A DNA stretch of 64,000 nucleotides from Coxiella-like endosymbiont. Lineage in GTDB: Bacteria > Pseudomonadota > Gammaproteobacteria > Coxiellales > Coxiellaceae. Position numbers and translations under genes: made by a program. Below, piece after piece: positions 1-9,452 of this stretch (within the stretch, counting starts at the first letter, position 1; each line of letters begins with the position of its first letter). The notes under the pieces were generated by a model. That model was not told where the DNA came from, ran no database searches, and saw nothing but the letters and a program-made list of their open reading frames with translations. The stretch lies in assembly GCF_030643785.1 (NCBI RefSeq), contig NZ_CP094378.1, positions 1,302,001 to 1,366,000 of the forward strand. Direction: 5' to 3'.

Positions 1-456
1 CTGAATCTTCTTACCTAACCGTTGAGTTGCCTGTACAATATCCCAATGACCGCTGTAGTTTAAGGCAATAATTAATTTTAAACCTCTATTATTTTTGGTG
101 AGTTCCTGAGAGGCATAGATTTGTGCCAATAATTTTCTATCAAATTCTTGATGATCCCCAATAATTCGGAGACAAATGTTGTTTTTGTTGAGCTCGTCTG
201 TATTGCGCTCCAAAGAATCTAAAAATAAAGACATTAAAAAATTAACTTCCGGCTGAGGACGAGCTCGATTTTCTAAACTAAAAGCAAAAAGTGTTAAAAC
301 TTCAATCCCCTTATTGCTGGCATACTCAATCACCTGCGGGATAGTTTTAGCGCCTGCTCGATGGCCTGCTATCCTTGACAACCCGCGGCGCTTGGCCCAC
401 CGACCATTACCATCCATTACAATTGAAACATGCCGAGGCAAAGAATTTGAACTCAT
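1..456 (-). CDS. uppS: Undecaprenyl diphosphate synthase (isoprenyl transferase), 3' end outside window
   Basis: Cytoplasmic cis-prenyltransferase that extends farnesyl diphosphate with isopentenyl diphosphate to make the lipid carrier for peptidoglycan. The ATG at 456 opens 152 codons that run without a stop off the left edge. The family signature MDGNGRWAKRRG (about residues 14-25) carries the catalytic Asp, followed by GHRAGAK and LRIIGD. In the usual FSxENWxRP motif the Trp is replaced by Arg (FSLENRARP). It is the last visible gene of a cluster with frr, pyrH, tsf and rpsB, 69 bp after frr. Only the C-terminal part, about 90 residues in relatives, is missing because of the window edge. 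Confidence 0.93.
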   Translation of the reverse strand, partial: MSSNSLPRHVSIVMDGNGRWAKRRGLSRIAGHRAGAKTIPQVIEYASNKGIEVLTLFAFSLENRARPQPEVNFLMSLFLDSLERNTDELNKNNICLRIIGDHQEFDRKLLAQIYASQELTKNNRGLKLIIALNYSGHWDIVQATQRLGKKIQ

Positions 457-525
457 TTCAAAAACCTTTTTCTACTTAAAGATATTTCCATCTCCCCCAA
501 GTCGTCCTGAAATGAGTCCTCATTA

Positions 526-1083
526 TCACACAGCCATTAAATCTGCTTCCTTCTGAGAGGCAATTTTCTCTACTTCTGAAATTTGTTCATCGGTGAGTTT
601 TTGAATGTTGGTTTGCGCTTGTCGTTCCTCATCTTCGCTGATTTCTTTTTCTTTTAACAATTCCTTTAAGTCATTGTTAGCTTCCCGACGAATATTTCGT
701 ATTGCCACTCGCACTTTTTCGGCCTCATCACGCACCACACGAGAAAGCTCCCGGCGACGTTCCTCTGTTAAAGGAGGCAAAGGAACACGGATTACCATTC
801 CCGCAGTGGAGGGATTTAAGCCCAAATCGGCGGTTTGGATAGCTTTTTCAATTGGGCCTACTATGCTTTTTTCCCAAGTAGTAACTGTAAGCATTCGAGG
901 ATTTTCAATAGCAATTGTTGCTACTTGATTAAGAGGTGTGTCGACATTGTAATAACTTACTTTAACATGTTCCAACAAACTCGGATGTGCACGTCCAGCC
1001 CTTAATTTCGCCAACTCAGTTTTTAAAACTGTTACACTTTTTTCCATTCGCGCTTTTGCGTCGTTGATAATGTCATTAATCAT
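526..1083 (-). CDS. frr: Ribosome recycling factor
   Basis: Splits the post-termination 70S ribosome together with EF-G so that the subunits can be reused. The 185-residue product has exactly the usual length. It starts [10 protein letters not shown] and carries the conserved blocks [20 protein letters not shown] and IRNIRREAN. The long charged helix at the C-terminus and the compact central domain are both present. It sits between pyrH and uppS in the order common in Gammaproteobacteria, with an 89-bp gap after pyrH. Nothing in it looks damaged. Confidence 0.97.
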   Translation of the reverse strand: MINDIINDAKARMEKSVTVLKTELAKLRAGRAHPSLLEHVKVSYYNVDTPLNQVATIAIENPRMLTVTTWEKSIVGPIEKAIQTADLGLNPSTAGMVIRVPLPPLTEERRRELSRVVRDEAEKVRVAIRNIRREANNDLKELLKEKEISEDEERQAQTNIQKLTDEQISEVEKIASQKEADLMAV

Positions 1084-1172
1084 ATATAACCTTCAGCCTA
1101 CTCTCTCCCGCAAGCGGAAGAAATTTTGATTTTCTTTTCTCCACTAGAGAGTGGGGCGAAATTGGATCTCAC

Positions 1173-1900
1173 TTAACCTCGATCCACTAAAGTTCCTTCT
1201 GCTGTATCCATAATAACCCGAAGCATGGTTCCTGGTTTATTAATATTAAAGACCCGAAGCGACATATTGTGATCTCGACATTGGCAAAACGCGGCGAGGT
1301 CCATGACTGCTAATTCTTTTTCTAAAACTTCTTGATAAGTTAAATATTTATAAAGTTTCGCTTTCGGATTCTTTGCTGGGTCTTCTGAATAAACCCCATC
1401 CACCTTAGTGGCTTTTAAAACCACATCGGCGCCAATTTCAATTCCCCGCAAACTCGCTGCAGAATCGGTAGTCACCAGAGGGTTTCCGGTACCAGCAGCA
1501 AAGATCACTACGCGACCTTTCTGTAAATGATGGATCGCTTTGCGCTGATGAAAAGCATCGGCCACGCCGGTCATGGGGATAGCAGATAAAATCCGGACCG
1601 GTAAATTGGATCGCTCAAAAGCATCCCGCAAAGCCAACGCGTTCATCAACGTGGCTAACATTCCCATATAATCGCCCGTTATACGATTGATGCCCACCTT
1701 TTGCAAGGAGGCCCCCGGAAGAAATTACCTCCACCGATAACAATGGCCACTTGCACCCCAAGTTGATAAACTTGAGTGATGTCTTTTGCCATACGATCCA
1801 AAACTTCAGGATCGATGGCATAGGTTTCTTTTCCCATAAGCGCCTCACCACTCATCTTTAAGAGTACTCTTCGATAAAGCGGTTTTAGCCCATTCGTCAT
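1173..1900 (-). pseudogene. pyrH: UMP kinase, single -1 frameshift in a G run
   Basis: Hexameric bacterial UMP kinase, which phosphorylates UMP to UDP in pyrimidine nucleotide synthesis and is normally essential. The first part (ATG at 1900) encodes KMSGEAL and IGGGNFFRG; the rest of the enzyme, from [11 protein letters not shown] through [12 protein letters not shown] and KATKVDGV to the stop at 1173, lies in another frame. The join falls at a run of five G (1712-1716 on the plus strand as C); a sixth G would restore one 242-residue protein resembling E. coli PyrH throughout. Apart from this base the gene is fully conserved. Its start overlaps the tsf stop by one base. It may be a sequencing error, a very recent mutation, or a site rescued by slippage. 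Confidence 0.9.
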
Positions 1901-2790
1901 TAACGATTTCCTTCTACTTGTGCCATTACCTCATCAGCGAAACTCTGTGAATCTTTCTCGATACCTTCGCCCACTTCAAAACGCACAAATGCCGACACTG
2001 TTGCTTTTTCCAATTTTAATAAATCGCCTACTAGAATTTCTGGATCTTTTAAAAAAGCTTGACCTTCTAAACTTATTTCTTTTAAGAATTTATTCAAGCG
2101 GCCGTCAACCATTTTATCAATAATGTTTTGAGGCTTGCCGCTTTCTTTCGCTTGTACTATCAAGATTTCTTTTTCCTTTTCCACCAGCTCGATGGGAACA
2201 TCGTCCGGTCGGACGGCTCGCGGATTAAAAGCAGCGATATGCATGGCAATATCTTTAGCCAAGGTTAATTTCTTGGCCTCAAGTGCCACTAAAACTCCAA
2301 TTCGGCTTCCATGGGAGTAATGACCAACAACACCATCAGAAGATAATAATACCACACGGCGAACTTGAATATTTTCGCCGATTTTAGTGATAAGCTCTCG
2401 TCTGGATTGCTCCAACGTAGTCGATAAGCCAGACTGATGAGGAAGAGCGAGAGTAGCGGCAACATGGGTAGTTCCTTCTGCTAACCCGCGATCGACAACG
2501 TTCTGAGCAAATACTAAAAATCCCTCATCCCGCGCCACAAAATCTGTTTGACAATTTATTTCCGCCATGCAACCTTTCTTGCCGTCATTGTTTACTGCAA
2601 TAACAACTATGCCTTCCGTTGTCTTTTTGCTAGCGAGTTTAGCTGCTGTTGCTTCACCTACTTTCCGCAATTCTTTAATGGCGGCTTCCATATTACCATT
2701 GGCGGTTTGCAGGGCTTTTTTACATGCCATCATCCCTGCACCGGTGATCTCCCGCAATTCTTTAACCATGGCTACCGTAATTGTCGTCAT
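1900..2790 (-). CDS. tsf: Elongation factor Ts
   Basis: Guanine nucleotide exchange factor that recycles EF-Tu from GDP to GTP during translation. The 296-residue product has the N-terminal UBA-like domain with [15 protein letters not shown] (residues 13-27) and the TDFVARD motif (82-88) that enters the EF-Tu nucleotide site. The two dimerisation subdomains follow. Length is within the family range. It lies 10 bp downstream of rpsB, the classic rpsB-tsf pair, and its stop overlaps the pyrH start by one base, so the three genes are probably co-transcribed. Confidence 0.97.
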   Translation of the reverse strand: MTTITVAMVKELREITGAGMMACKKALQTANGNMEAAIKELRKVGEATAAKLASKKTTEGIVVIAVNNDGKKGCMAEINCQTDFVARDEGFLVFAQNVVDRGLAEGTTHVAATLALPHQSGLSTTLEQSRRELITKIGENIQVRRVVLLSSDGVVGHYSHGSRIGVLVALEAKKLTLAKDIAMHIAAFNPRAVRPDDVPIELVEKEKEILIVQAKESGKPQNIIDKMVDGRLNKFLKEISLEGQAFLKDPEILVGDLLKLEKATVSAFVRFEVGEGIEKDSQSFADEVMAQVEGNR

Positions 2791-2800
2791 TATTTTCTCC

Positions 2801-3757
2801 TTATTTACTTTCTGCTTCAGCTTTATTTTCTTCGTTTTCTACTTTTGCCTCTTCACTTTTTAATGATTTCGCGTTAGCCTTGAAGGGCTGTAATTTTCCT
2901 TTCGCGAAGGGGCGTGTTTCTGCTTTTTTCGCAGCAGGGAGCTTTTCAGTTTTCTCTCCTGCTGAAGGAACCTTTTCAGCTACTTTTGCCTTTTTAGTTA
3001 CTACTTTTTTCACTGTGGTTTTTACTTTACTTTTCTCTTTTTCTTTAGGCTCTTCTTCTTTTTTTAACTCCAAAGCACTAAGAGCATCGATAATAATATC
3101 AGCTATTTCCTTACAGTAAAGGCGAATAGCACGAATAGCGTCATCGTTACCAGGAATAACATAATCAATGCCGTCGGGGCTCTCATTCGTATCAACCACA
3201 CCTACGACCGGAATGCCTAAACGCTTAGCCTCTTGAATCGCAATCTTTTCATGGCCTACATCGATTACGAATAAAACATCTGGCAAACTACCCATATTTT
3301 TAATGCCGGATAAATTAGCCGCTAATTTTTCTTTTTCGCGCATCAAATTCAAGATTTCTTTCTTAGTCATCCCTACAAGGTTATCTTCGTTTTCCAAACG
3401 CTCTTCAAGTTCTTTTAAACGCTTAATCGACTGTCGAATAGTTTTGTAGTTGGTCAACATGCCTCCTAGCCAACGGTAATCCACATAAGGCATCCCACAA
3501 CGAATAGCTTCTCCCTTCACGATTTTGCAAGCCGCAAATTTAGTTCCTACAAATAAAACCTTGCCGCGTTTTGAAGCCACATCCCTAATAAATGTCAATG
3601 CTTCTCGAAAAAGAGGCAATGTTTCTTCAAGATTAATGATATGGATTTTTTGGCGAGTCCCATAAATATAGGGAGCCATCTTGGGATTCCAATAACGGGT
3701 CTGGTGGCCAAAGTGAACCCCAGCTTCCAGCATTTGACGCATGGTTATATCGGTCAT
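2801..3757 (-). CDS. rpsB: 30S ribosomal protein S2 with a long charged C-terminal tail
   Basis: Primary component of the small subunit head-body junction. The first ~225 residues are canonical S2 ([21 protein letters not shown] near the start, then [20 protein letters not shown]). They are followed by about 90 residues rich in Lys, Glu and Ala, giving 318 residues against 241 in E. coli. I recall C. burnetii S2 also being long, so the tail is probably lineage-specific rather than a fusion. It is the first gene of the rpsB-tsf-pyrH-frr-uppS cluster and diverges from map. The 253-bp divergent spacer must hold its promoter, which I could not place confidently. Confidence 0.97.
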   Translation of the reverse strand: MTDITMRQMLEAGVHFGHQTRYWNPKMAPYIYGTRQKIHIINLEETLPLFREALTFIRDVASKRGKVLFVGTKFAACKIVKGEAIRCGMPYVDYRWLGGMLTNYKTIRQSIKRLKELEERLENEDNLVGMTKKEILNLMREKEKLAANLSGIKNMGSLPDVLFVIDVGHEKIAIQEAKRLGIPVVGVVDTNESPDGIDYVIPGNDDAIRAIRLYCKEIADIIIDALSALELKKEEEPKEKEKSKVKTTVKKVVTKKAKVAEKVPSAGEKTEKLPAAKKAETRPFAKGKLQPFKANAKSLKSEEAKVENEENKAEAESK

Positions 3758-3970
3758 ATTTATCTCCGGGTTAAAACCTCCATCTACCCCATAATCTAAC
3801 CTGAGTTAGCAGGCACCCAAAATTATGTGTCGATAGATGTGTGAATTTGCTGCATCCTTATATATCACAAAGGAAGAAAGGATGGAAGATCAGGTTTGAT
3901 ACTGCAGCGTTCTGGCCACGGCCCTGAACTTAGCCAGAAATTCTTAATCGTGCAGAGGCCAATATGGAGC

Positions 3971-4000
3971 TTGCATCTTTTTGGATGAGGCCTCTATACT
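3971..4000 (+). promoter_or_regulatory. Sigma-70-like promoter of map
   Basis: TTGCAT (3971-3976), an 18-bp spacer and TATACT (3995-4000) form a good match to a housekeeping promoter. Transcription would begin about 4007-4010, immediately at or before the map ATG at 4011, and no Shine-Dalgarno sequence is present. If the promoter is right, the map transcript is leaderless or nearly so. This is inferred from motif spacing only. Confidence 0.5.
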
Positions 4001-4010
4001 ACTCCTATAA

Positions 4011-4786
4011 ATGTTAATATCCATCAAAACACCTGAAGAGTTAGAAAAGATGCGGGTTGCTGGTCGTTTAGCAGCCGAAGTACTTGAAATGATCGAGCCT
4101 TATGTAAAACCTGGCATTTCTACCGATGAGCTTAATACAATTTGTCACAACTATATCACGAATGTTCAGAAAGCCATCCCTGCGCCTTTGAATTATTTAG
4201 GGTTCCCGAAATCCATTTGCACATCGGTTAACCATGTGGTGTGTCATGGAATTCCTGGCGATAAAAAATTAAAAGAAGGCGACATCATTAATATTGATGT
4301 GACTGTTCTGAAAGATGGCTACCATGGCGACACGAGCAAAATGTTTACTGTGGGCAAAATCTCACCTCATGCGGAGCGACTCATTCGCGTTACGCAAGAA
4401 TGTCTTTACATTGGAATTTCCATGGTAAAGCCAGGAGCACGATTAGGCAATCTGGGTGCAGCCATCCAAGCTCATGCGGAAAAAATCACTATTCCGTTGT
4501 TCGAGAATATTGTGGCCATGGCATAGGTAATGTCTTTCATGAACCTGAATTGCAAGTTCTTCATTATGGTAAGCTTGGGACCGGACTTACTTTAGAACCG
4601 GGGATGACATTTACGATCGAACCAATGATTAATGCTGGCAAACGCCACGTTAAGCTGCTTAATGACGATTGGACAGTTGTCACCAAGGACCGCCGATTAT
4701 CAGCTCAATGGGAGCATACGCTCGTGGTGACTGAACATGGCTATGAGGTTTTTACTTTACGTAAAGGAGAGGAAATTAAAACCTAA
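4011..4786 (+). pseudogene. map: Type I methionine aminopeptidase, single -1 frameshift in an A run
   Basis: Metalloprotease that removes the initiator Met from nascent proteins; normally essential. The first frame (from 4011) carries ISIKTPEELEKMRVAGRLAAE, the HGIPGD block, and the metal-binding Asp residues in NIDVTV and HGDTSKMF. The second frame resumes with HYSVVREYCGHGIG, FHEPELQVLHYG, GMTFTIEPM and the final WEHTLVVTEHG. The join is a run of six A (4480-4485); a seventh A would give one complete ~258-residue enzyme. All ligand residues are otherwise intact. The gene is transcribed divergently from rpsB. Confidence 0.9.
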
Positions 4787-4802
4787 CAAAGAGGACTCTC
4801 AA

Positions 4803-5800
4803 TGTCTAAAATTATTGTTTTCGATTTCGGTGAAACATTAATTCCTATCCATCTTCATAATAAAATAACAACTAAACAAAAAGGTCAACAATTAAGATAT
4901 CAAAATCTTATCTCGGTCCTCCGGAAAAATCTTTATTGAAGAAATGATCCGCTCTTATCCTCTACCCAAAATATTTGGTTAGTACCCCAACGGAAATAGA
5001 TGATCTTTCCAATGAACGATTCAAAAAATTAGGATAGGAACCGCGATATCAGTCATACAGCCGACCCTATTTTCCGCGCTCTTGGAGCAACTTTTTTGAG
5101 CCTGCCAATTGACGAGCAATCTTTTTATTTAGCAGTGCGATTTTTACAATGTGTAAAATTAACCGAGGAAAATAAATTTATAAGGAAAGGCAAGCCATCC
5201 CCCCATTAGAGTTATTGCCATACTCAAATAACGTTGTATGCTCTTGTCACATCCCAAGCCAACAATCAGTTTAACAATAGAGATATACCCTAAGATAAGG
5301 AAGTGGCTCCCCCGTTACGAACGAGTTGAGAGTGCTATTCAGGCTTATCGGAAAACCATTTCCCCCGAGGGGTATAGAAGCTTTTAATTATAATATACCG
5401 GTTACCCCCCTGATAAGGGGGGTAACCTTAGTTACTGACAAGAATATTGCGTTGCTTCGGCTTAAACTTTTAGGGAAGTAAAAAATGGTCCATTAGCGAT
5501 GGTAAAAGTTACCAAATCCCCACAGGTATTTTTGATTTCATGAAAACAGTTAAAAAATTTTAGAAAGGACTGACCTCAGAGGAGACGATAAAGGAATTTA
5601 AGCAAATATCCACGAATGCCCTAAAAAGAAAAACATGCTTCTTTTATTCACTTACTTATTTAATAAACGCGATCCAGATACTCCAAATGCCTACAATAAT
5701 ATTTCTACTTGGTCGCAGAAAAAATTAGAGAAGTTCTCCTCTCCATCTTTAACTCTTTCGTAAAGAAGAATAAGAATACGAGCGAGCAATTGTTTCAAAA
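4803..5800 (+). pseudogene. Decayed gene of unknown function, HAD-like start
   Basis: An ATG at 4803, 16 bp after map and preceded by a GAGGA-type ribosome site, opens MSKIIVFDFGETLIP. This resembles the first motif of HAD-superfamily phosphatases but lacks the second Asp of DxDxT. The frame closes after about 45 codons. Further protein-like stretches appear in shifting frames downstream, for example FLSLPIDEQSFYLAVRFLQ near 5090-5150 and LFTYLFNKRDPDTPNAYNN near 5640-5700. I read this as one plus-strand gene broken by many indels. The family is not recognised beyond the weak N-terminal hint. Confidence 0.4.
5400..5427. repeat. Perfect 11-bp inverted repeat (hairpin)
   Basis: Arms GGTTACCCCCC (5400-5410) and GGGGGGTAACC (5417-5427) are exactly complementary around the 6-base loop TGATAA. 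Seven G:C pairs plus four others would give a very stable stem. There is no T-run on either side, so it is not a standard intrinsic terminator. It lies in decayed DNA and could be a relic of an older regulatory structure or a mobile-repeat end. Confidence 0.75.
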
Positions 5801-6876
5801 CCTTCTTGCAATTCTTCGAAGCTTCTGTCTCTAATAATATTCTAAGGACAATGGCATTTTAGGTTGTTTAAATTGATGGGTAATGACTCGCAGATGTCTG
5901 CTTATTTCTTCTCTAAAAATGAATCGATTTTTACACCGTGAATATTTATCTAGAATTTTCTAACTTACTGCTTTCAAAATAACGAAACTAATAAAAGCAA
6001 CCATCTTCCAAGAGTCGCTAAAAAAGAAAAATACATTTCAGTAATTCTTTTGAAATAAGGGATTATGGAATCACAAAAATTTCACTGACTAAGAATTTTT
6101 CCGTTTCTTCATTGGAACGCAAGACGATCTTTTTAATAGGGTTTAACCACTATCGTAGTTCCGATCTGCATAAAATCTCTATTCAACAATCGCGCTGCCG
6201 AAGGGCCACACGGATGCACCCATGACTGACATTGGCAGCAGGCACATGATTAGAACTATGGATTACATAATATTTTGCTGAAAAATATATAATAATCTAT
6301 ACGGATACGGGCATCCCCTATACGGTTGTTGAACGACATTAGCTGAACCTTTACATATAACCCTATAACCCCCCAACGGGAAATCCGATAGGATCGTTTA
6401 ATGTCAGCGCAATAATGAACGCTACCGGAAGCCAACCTACTGGACACACTCAGCCTATTTTCATAGGCATACCATTGGTGAATTCTCGGATTGAAGATAA
6501 AAACTACTCCATGAGCGGCGAGGACTATTTTGTGTTTTGTACTTCTTTTGAGAATACGGATTTAGCAGCAAAATACCCTTGGGAAGCCTCATTCCATGCG
6601 GTATTTGTCAGCGATTCACAGATAGGAATAGCTTTTATAAACTATTGTGATCCCATCATTAATAATCCAGCCGATACTACTATCTACTAATAACCCATTT
6701 TTCATGAACAAACCTCCTTCCTATCGAGGCAGTCTAAGAACCTTTCCTCCACTTCTGACATACCTCTATATACCTTTACATATATATGTACAAATATAGA
6801 ACAATGGACTAAAGACAAATTGAAAAGAGGGCTAGTTTCAAGAAACCATTCCCTCAAGAGAGAGTATCGACAAGAA
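5801..6876. other. Gene-poor decayed stretch
   Basis: No intact gene is recognisable. The best open stretch is on the plus strand at 6415-6690 (91 codons). Its product includes GIPLVNSRIEDKNYSMSG and INYCDPIINNPADTTIY; it has protein-like composition but matches no family I know and lacks a clear ribosome-binding site. It may be the 3' end of a lost gene. The rest shows only short, stop-rich frames. Confidence 0.45.
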
Positions 6877-7329
6877 TCAGCTAACTTCTGCTTGCATTCC
6901 AGGCCGAAAGAGGTATTTTTGAACAACAAAATTGATGCAAAACAATAGGATATCAATGATAATTTTAGCGTCGATAATATGGATATGAAAATATGTGGTT
7001 AATAGCTGAATGGTTCGATAGGAAATTAAGAAAATGCCAATAGCCAATAACAAGTATCGAAAGGCTTCTCGTTTCAATAAGCCTTTTTCCAAGGAACGGT
7101 AAACCAAGTATTTATTGAAATAAAAATTAAAAGAACCCGCAATTAAACGGCCAATCACGAGAGAACTGAGTTTTTGATGAGTAATCAATAAGTAACACAG
7201 TGCAAAAACACCCACATCCATGAGGAAGGAAGTCAGTCCCACCACGATATAACGAAGAAAGAGAAAATAAAATTTAAAGAATTCTAGTAGTTGAATCGAT
7301 CGGGGTGATTTCGTTTCCGTCAATTTCAA
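6877..7329 (-). CDS. GtrA-like small integral membrane protein
   Basis: The 150-residue product has about four hydrophobic helices and fits the GtrA/DPMS family, whose members are thought to help flip or position polyprenyl-linked sugars for surface glycan synthesis. The first helix reads RYIVVGLTSFLMDVGVF. The second segment contains GRLIAGSFNFYFNKYLVYRS, the typical Asn-rich turn before a basic residue. The reading frame starts with TTG at 7329, 8 bp after the sucD stop, so it is probably the last gene of the TCA operon. TTG as start is inferred because no ATG lies nearby upstream. The substrate cannot be told from sequence. Confidence 0.7.
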   Translation of the reverse strand: MKLTETKSPRSIQLLEFFKFYFLFLRYIVVGLTSFLMDVGVFALCYLLITHQKLSSLVIGRLIAGSFNFYFNKYLVYRSLEKGLLKREAFRYLLLAIGIFLISYRTIQLLTTYFHIHIIDAKIIIDILLFCINFVVQKYLFRPGMQAEVS

Positions 7330-7337
7330 TGAACCGA

Positions 7338-8209
7338 CTATCCTGTTGCTTCAGCAACCCCTTGACCAATTTCGGCTGGTGATTTAACCGTAAAAACACC
7401 CGCAGCTTCTAAAGCGGCATATTTATCCGCGGCAGTTCCTTTTCCTCCAGCAATAATAGCTCCTGCGTGCCCCATCCTTTTACCTGAGGGCGCGGTCACT
7501 CCAGCAATATAGGAGACCACTGGTTTCTTTACATCAGACTTAATAAACTCCGCCGCTTCTTCTTCTGCTGTACCGCCAATCTCACCCACCATTACTATGG
7601 CTTCTGTTTGGGGATCCTTTTCAAATAACTCCAACACATCAATAAAACTGGTGCCCGGAATAGGATCACCACCGATACCCACACACGTACTTTGACCAAA
7701 ATCCAATTGTGTGGTTTGATTCACAGCTTCATAAGTCAAAGTTCCTGAGCGAGAAACAATACCGACTTTGCCTGGCTGATGGATATGCCCTGGCATAATT
7801 CCAATTTTGCACTCCCCTGGTGTAATAACCCCAGGGCAATTTGGCCCAATTAAACGTACATCAGGATGCTGTTTAAGATAGACTTTAACGGTCAGCATAT
7901 CAAGAATAGGGACTCCCTCAGTAATGCAAATTATCAAACTTATGCCCGCATCGATGGCCTCAATAATAGAATCTTTACAAAAAGGTGCCGGAACGAAAAT
8001 CATAGTAGCATCAGAGCCTGTTTTATCTACAGCTTCATGTACGCTATTAAAAACAGGTAATCCTAAATGCTCTTGCCCCCTTTCCCCGGTGTCACACCAC
8101 CTACCATTTTTGTTCCATATTGCAATGCTTGCTCGGAGTGGAAAGTACCATTTTTTCCAGTAAAACCTTGGCAAATTACTTTGGTTTCTTTATTAATTAA
8201 AATACTCAT
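7338..8209 (-). pseudogene. sucD: Succinyl-CoA synthetase alpha subunit, single -1 frameshift in a G run
   Basis: The alpha subunit binds CoA and carries the phosphorylated His in the ADP/GDP-forming step of the TCA cycle. The ATG at 8209 gives [24 protein letters not shown] and GVTPGKGG. The frame then breaks at five G (8076-8080) and resumes as [10 protein letters not shown], running to the stop at 7338. The active-site His motif [13 protein letters not shown] and the GPNCPG loop are both intact. One more G would give a normal 290-residue protein. It starts 7 bp after sucC. Outside the one base it looks fully functional. Confidence 0.9.
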
Positions 8210-8216
8210 TATGCTG

Positions 8217-9380
8217 TCACACCTTTACTTGTTCGACGATTTTTTTCGCGGCATCTGCAAAACCTTTTGCAGCAACGATATTCATTCCACTCTCTGCAAG
8301 TTTTTTTGCACCCAATTGAGCATTGTTTCCTTCTAAACGAACGACCACTGGAACATGCACACCCACTTCTTTGACTGCACTAATGATACCTTCGGCGATT
8401 AAATCACATCGAACAATGCCGCCGAATATGTTTACGAGAATTCCTTTGACATTCTTATCTGAGACGATAATTTTAAAAGCTTCGGTTACCCGTTCTTTGG
8501 TAGCACTTCCAGCCACGTCCAGGAAATTAGCCGGCTCACCGCCTGCCAGTTTAATAAGATCCATGGTAGCCATGGCAAGTCCTGCCCCGTTCACCATACA
8601 ACCAATATTACCATCCAATTTGATATAACTTAATTTCCATTGTTGTGCTGAGGCTTCGTGTTCGTCTTCTTGGGTTGCATCACGCATTTCACGAAGTTCC
8701 GGTTGACGATAAAGCGCGTTATCATCCACATTTAATTTTGCATCTAAACAAAGAAGTTCACCTGAATTAGTGACGACGAGAGGATTAATTTCTAATAAGC
8801 TCAGGTCGCGTTCGATAAATAATTGATACAGCCCAATAACAATATTCGTAAATGACCACATTTGGGTAGAATCTAAATTTAGACCAAAGAATAATTGCCG
8901 ACATTGAAAAGGTTGTAATCCAACTGCACGATCAACAATTTTTTTTAAAATTTTCTCGGGAGATTTTTCCGCCACTTTCTCAATTTCAACACCGCCCTCC
9001 GTGGAAGCGATAAAAACAATCCGCTGAGAGGAGCGATCGATTACCGCGCCCAAATATAATTCTCGAGCGATATTAGATGTTTTTTCAATTAAAACCTGAT
9101 TTACCGGTTGCCCACGTTCATCTGTTTGGTAGGTAACTAAACGCGTTCCTAGTAACGCTTTTACAGCGGCCTTTAGCTCTTCTTTATTCTGGACTAAACA
9201 GACACCGCCTGCTTTTCCACGACCACCTGCGTGCACTTGGGCTTTAACTACCCAACGATTACCACCAATTTTACTGGCCGCATCGACAGCTGCTTCCGGA
9301 TTAAAAACCACTTTGCCTGGAGGTACAGGAATGTTGTATTCTTTTAATAGATCTTTTGATTGATACTCGTGTAAGTTCAT
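8217..9380 (-). CDS. sucC: Succinyl-CoA synthetase beta subunit
   Basis: The ATP-grasp beta subunit determines nucleotide use in the conversion of succinyl-CoA to succinate. I chose the ATG at 9380 ([12 protein letters not shown]), the universal family start, preceded by an AAGAG-type ribosome site, rather than an in-frame codon 12 residues upstream. The 387-residue product has the ATP-grasp glycine loop [11 protein letters not shown] near residue 50, the EINPLVV motif, and the C-terminal power-helix region [13 protein letters not shown]. Length matches E. coli SucC (388). It lies between sucB and sucD in the operon. Confidence 0.96.
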   Translation of the reverse strand: MNLHEYQSKDLLKEYNIPVPPGKVVFNPEAAVDAASKIGGNRWVVKAQVHAGGRGKAGGVCLVQNKEELKAAVKALLGTRLVTYQTDERGQPVNQVLIEKTSNIARELYLGAVIDRSSQRIVFIASTEGGVEIEKVAEKSPEKILKKIVDRAVGLQPFQCRQLFFGLNLDSTQMWSFTNIVIGLYQLFIERDLSLLEINPLVVTNSGELLCLDAKLNVDDNALYRQPELREMRDATQEDEHEASAQQWKLSYIKLDGNIGCMVNGAGLAMATMDLIKLAGGEPANFLDVAGSATKERVTEAFKIIVSDKNVKGILVNIFGGIVRCDLIAEGIISAVKEVGVHVPVVVRLEGNNAQLGAKKLAESGMNIVAAKGFADAAKKIVEQVKV

Positions 9381-9452
9381 GTTTGTTTCTCTTTTTGTTT
9401 TTCTTCCCTCATCCAACCACTCCCTTTTGAAGGTTAGAATGTGGGATTATCA

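Noticed and set aside
1173-1900. Programmed -1 or +1 ribosomal frameshifting as the explanation for the split in pyrH
   Set aside because: No known frameshift stimulators such as a slippery heptamer with a downstream pseudoknot or an upstream Shine-Dalgarno were seen, and homologues do not use recoding here; slippage or sequencing error is simpler.
2548-3119. Long plus-strand open frames opposite tsf and rpsB, rich in Phe, Ser and Leu
   Set aside because: They are antisense shadows of the Lys/Glu-rich S2 tail and EF-Ts; composition mirrors the coding strand and no ribosome sites or family motifs are present.
4787-6876. An insertion sequence or transposase relic between map and the TCA operon
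   Set aside because: I found no terminal inverted repeats with target duplications and no transposase motifs; the isolated hairpin at 5400 has no partner.
6702-6956. 84-codon minus-strand frame overlapping the 3' end of the GtrA-like gene
   Set aside because: It overlaps the better-supported GtrA-like frame, has no motif, and its composition looks like spacer translation.
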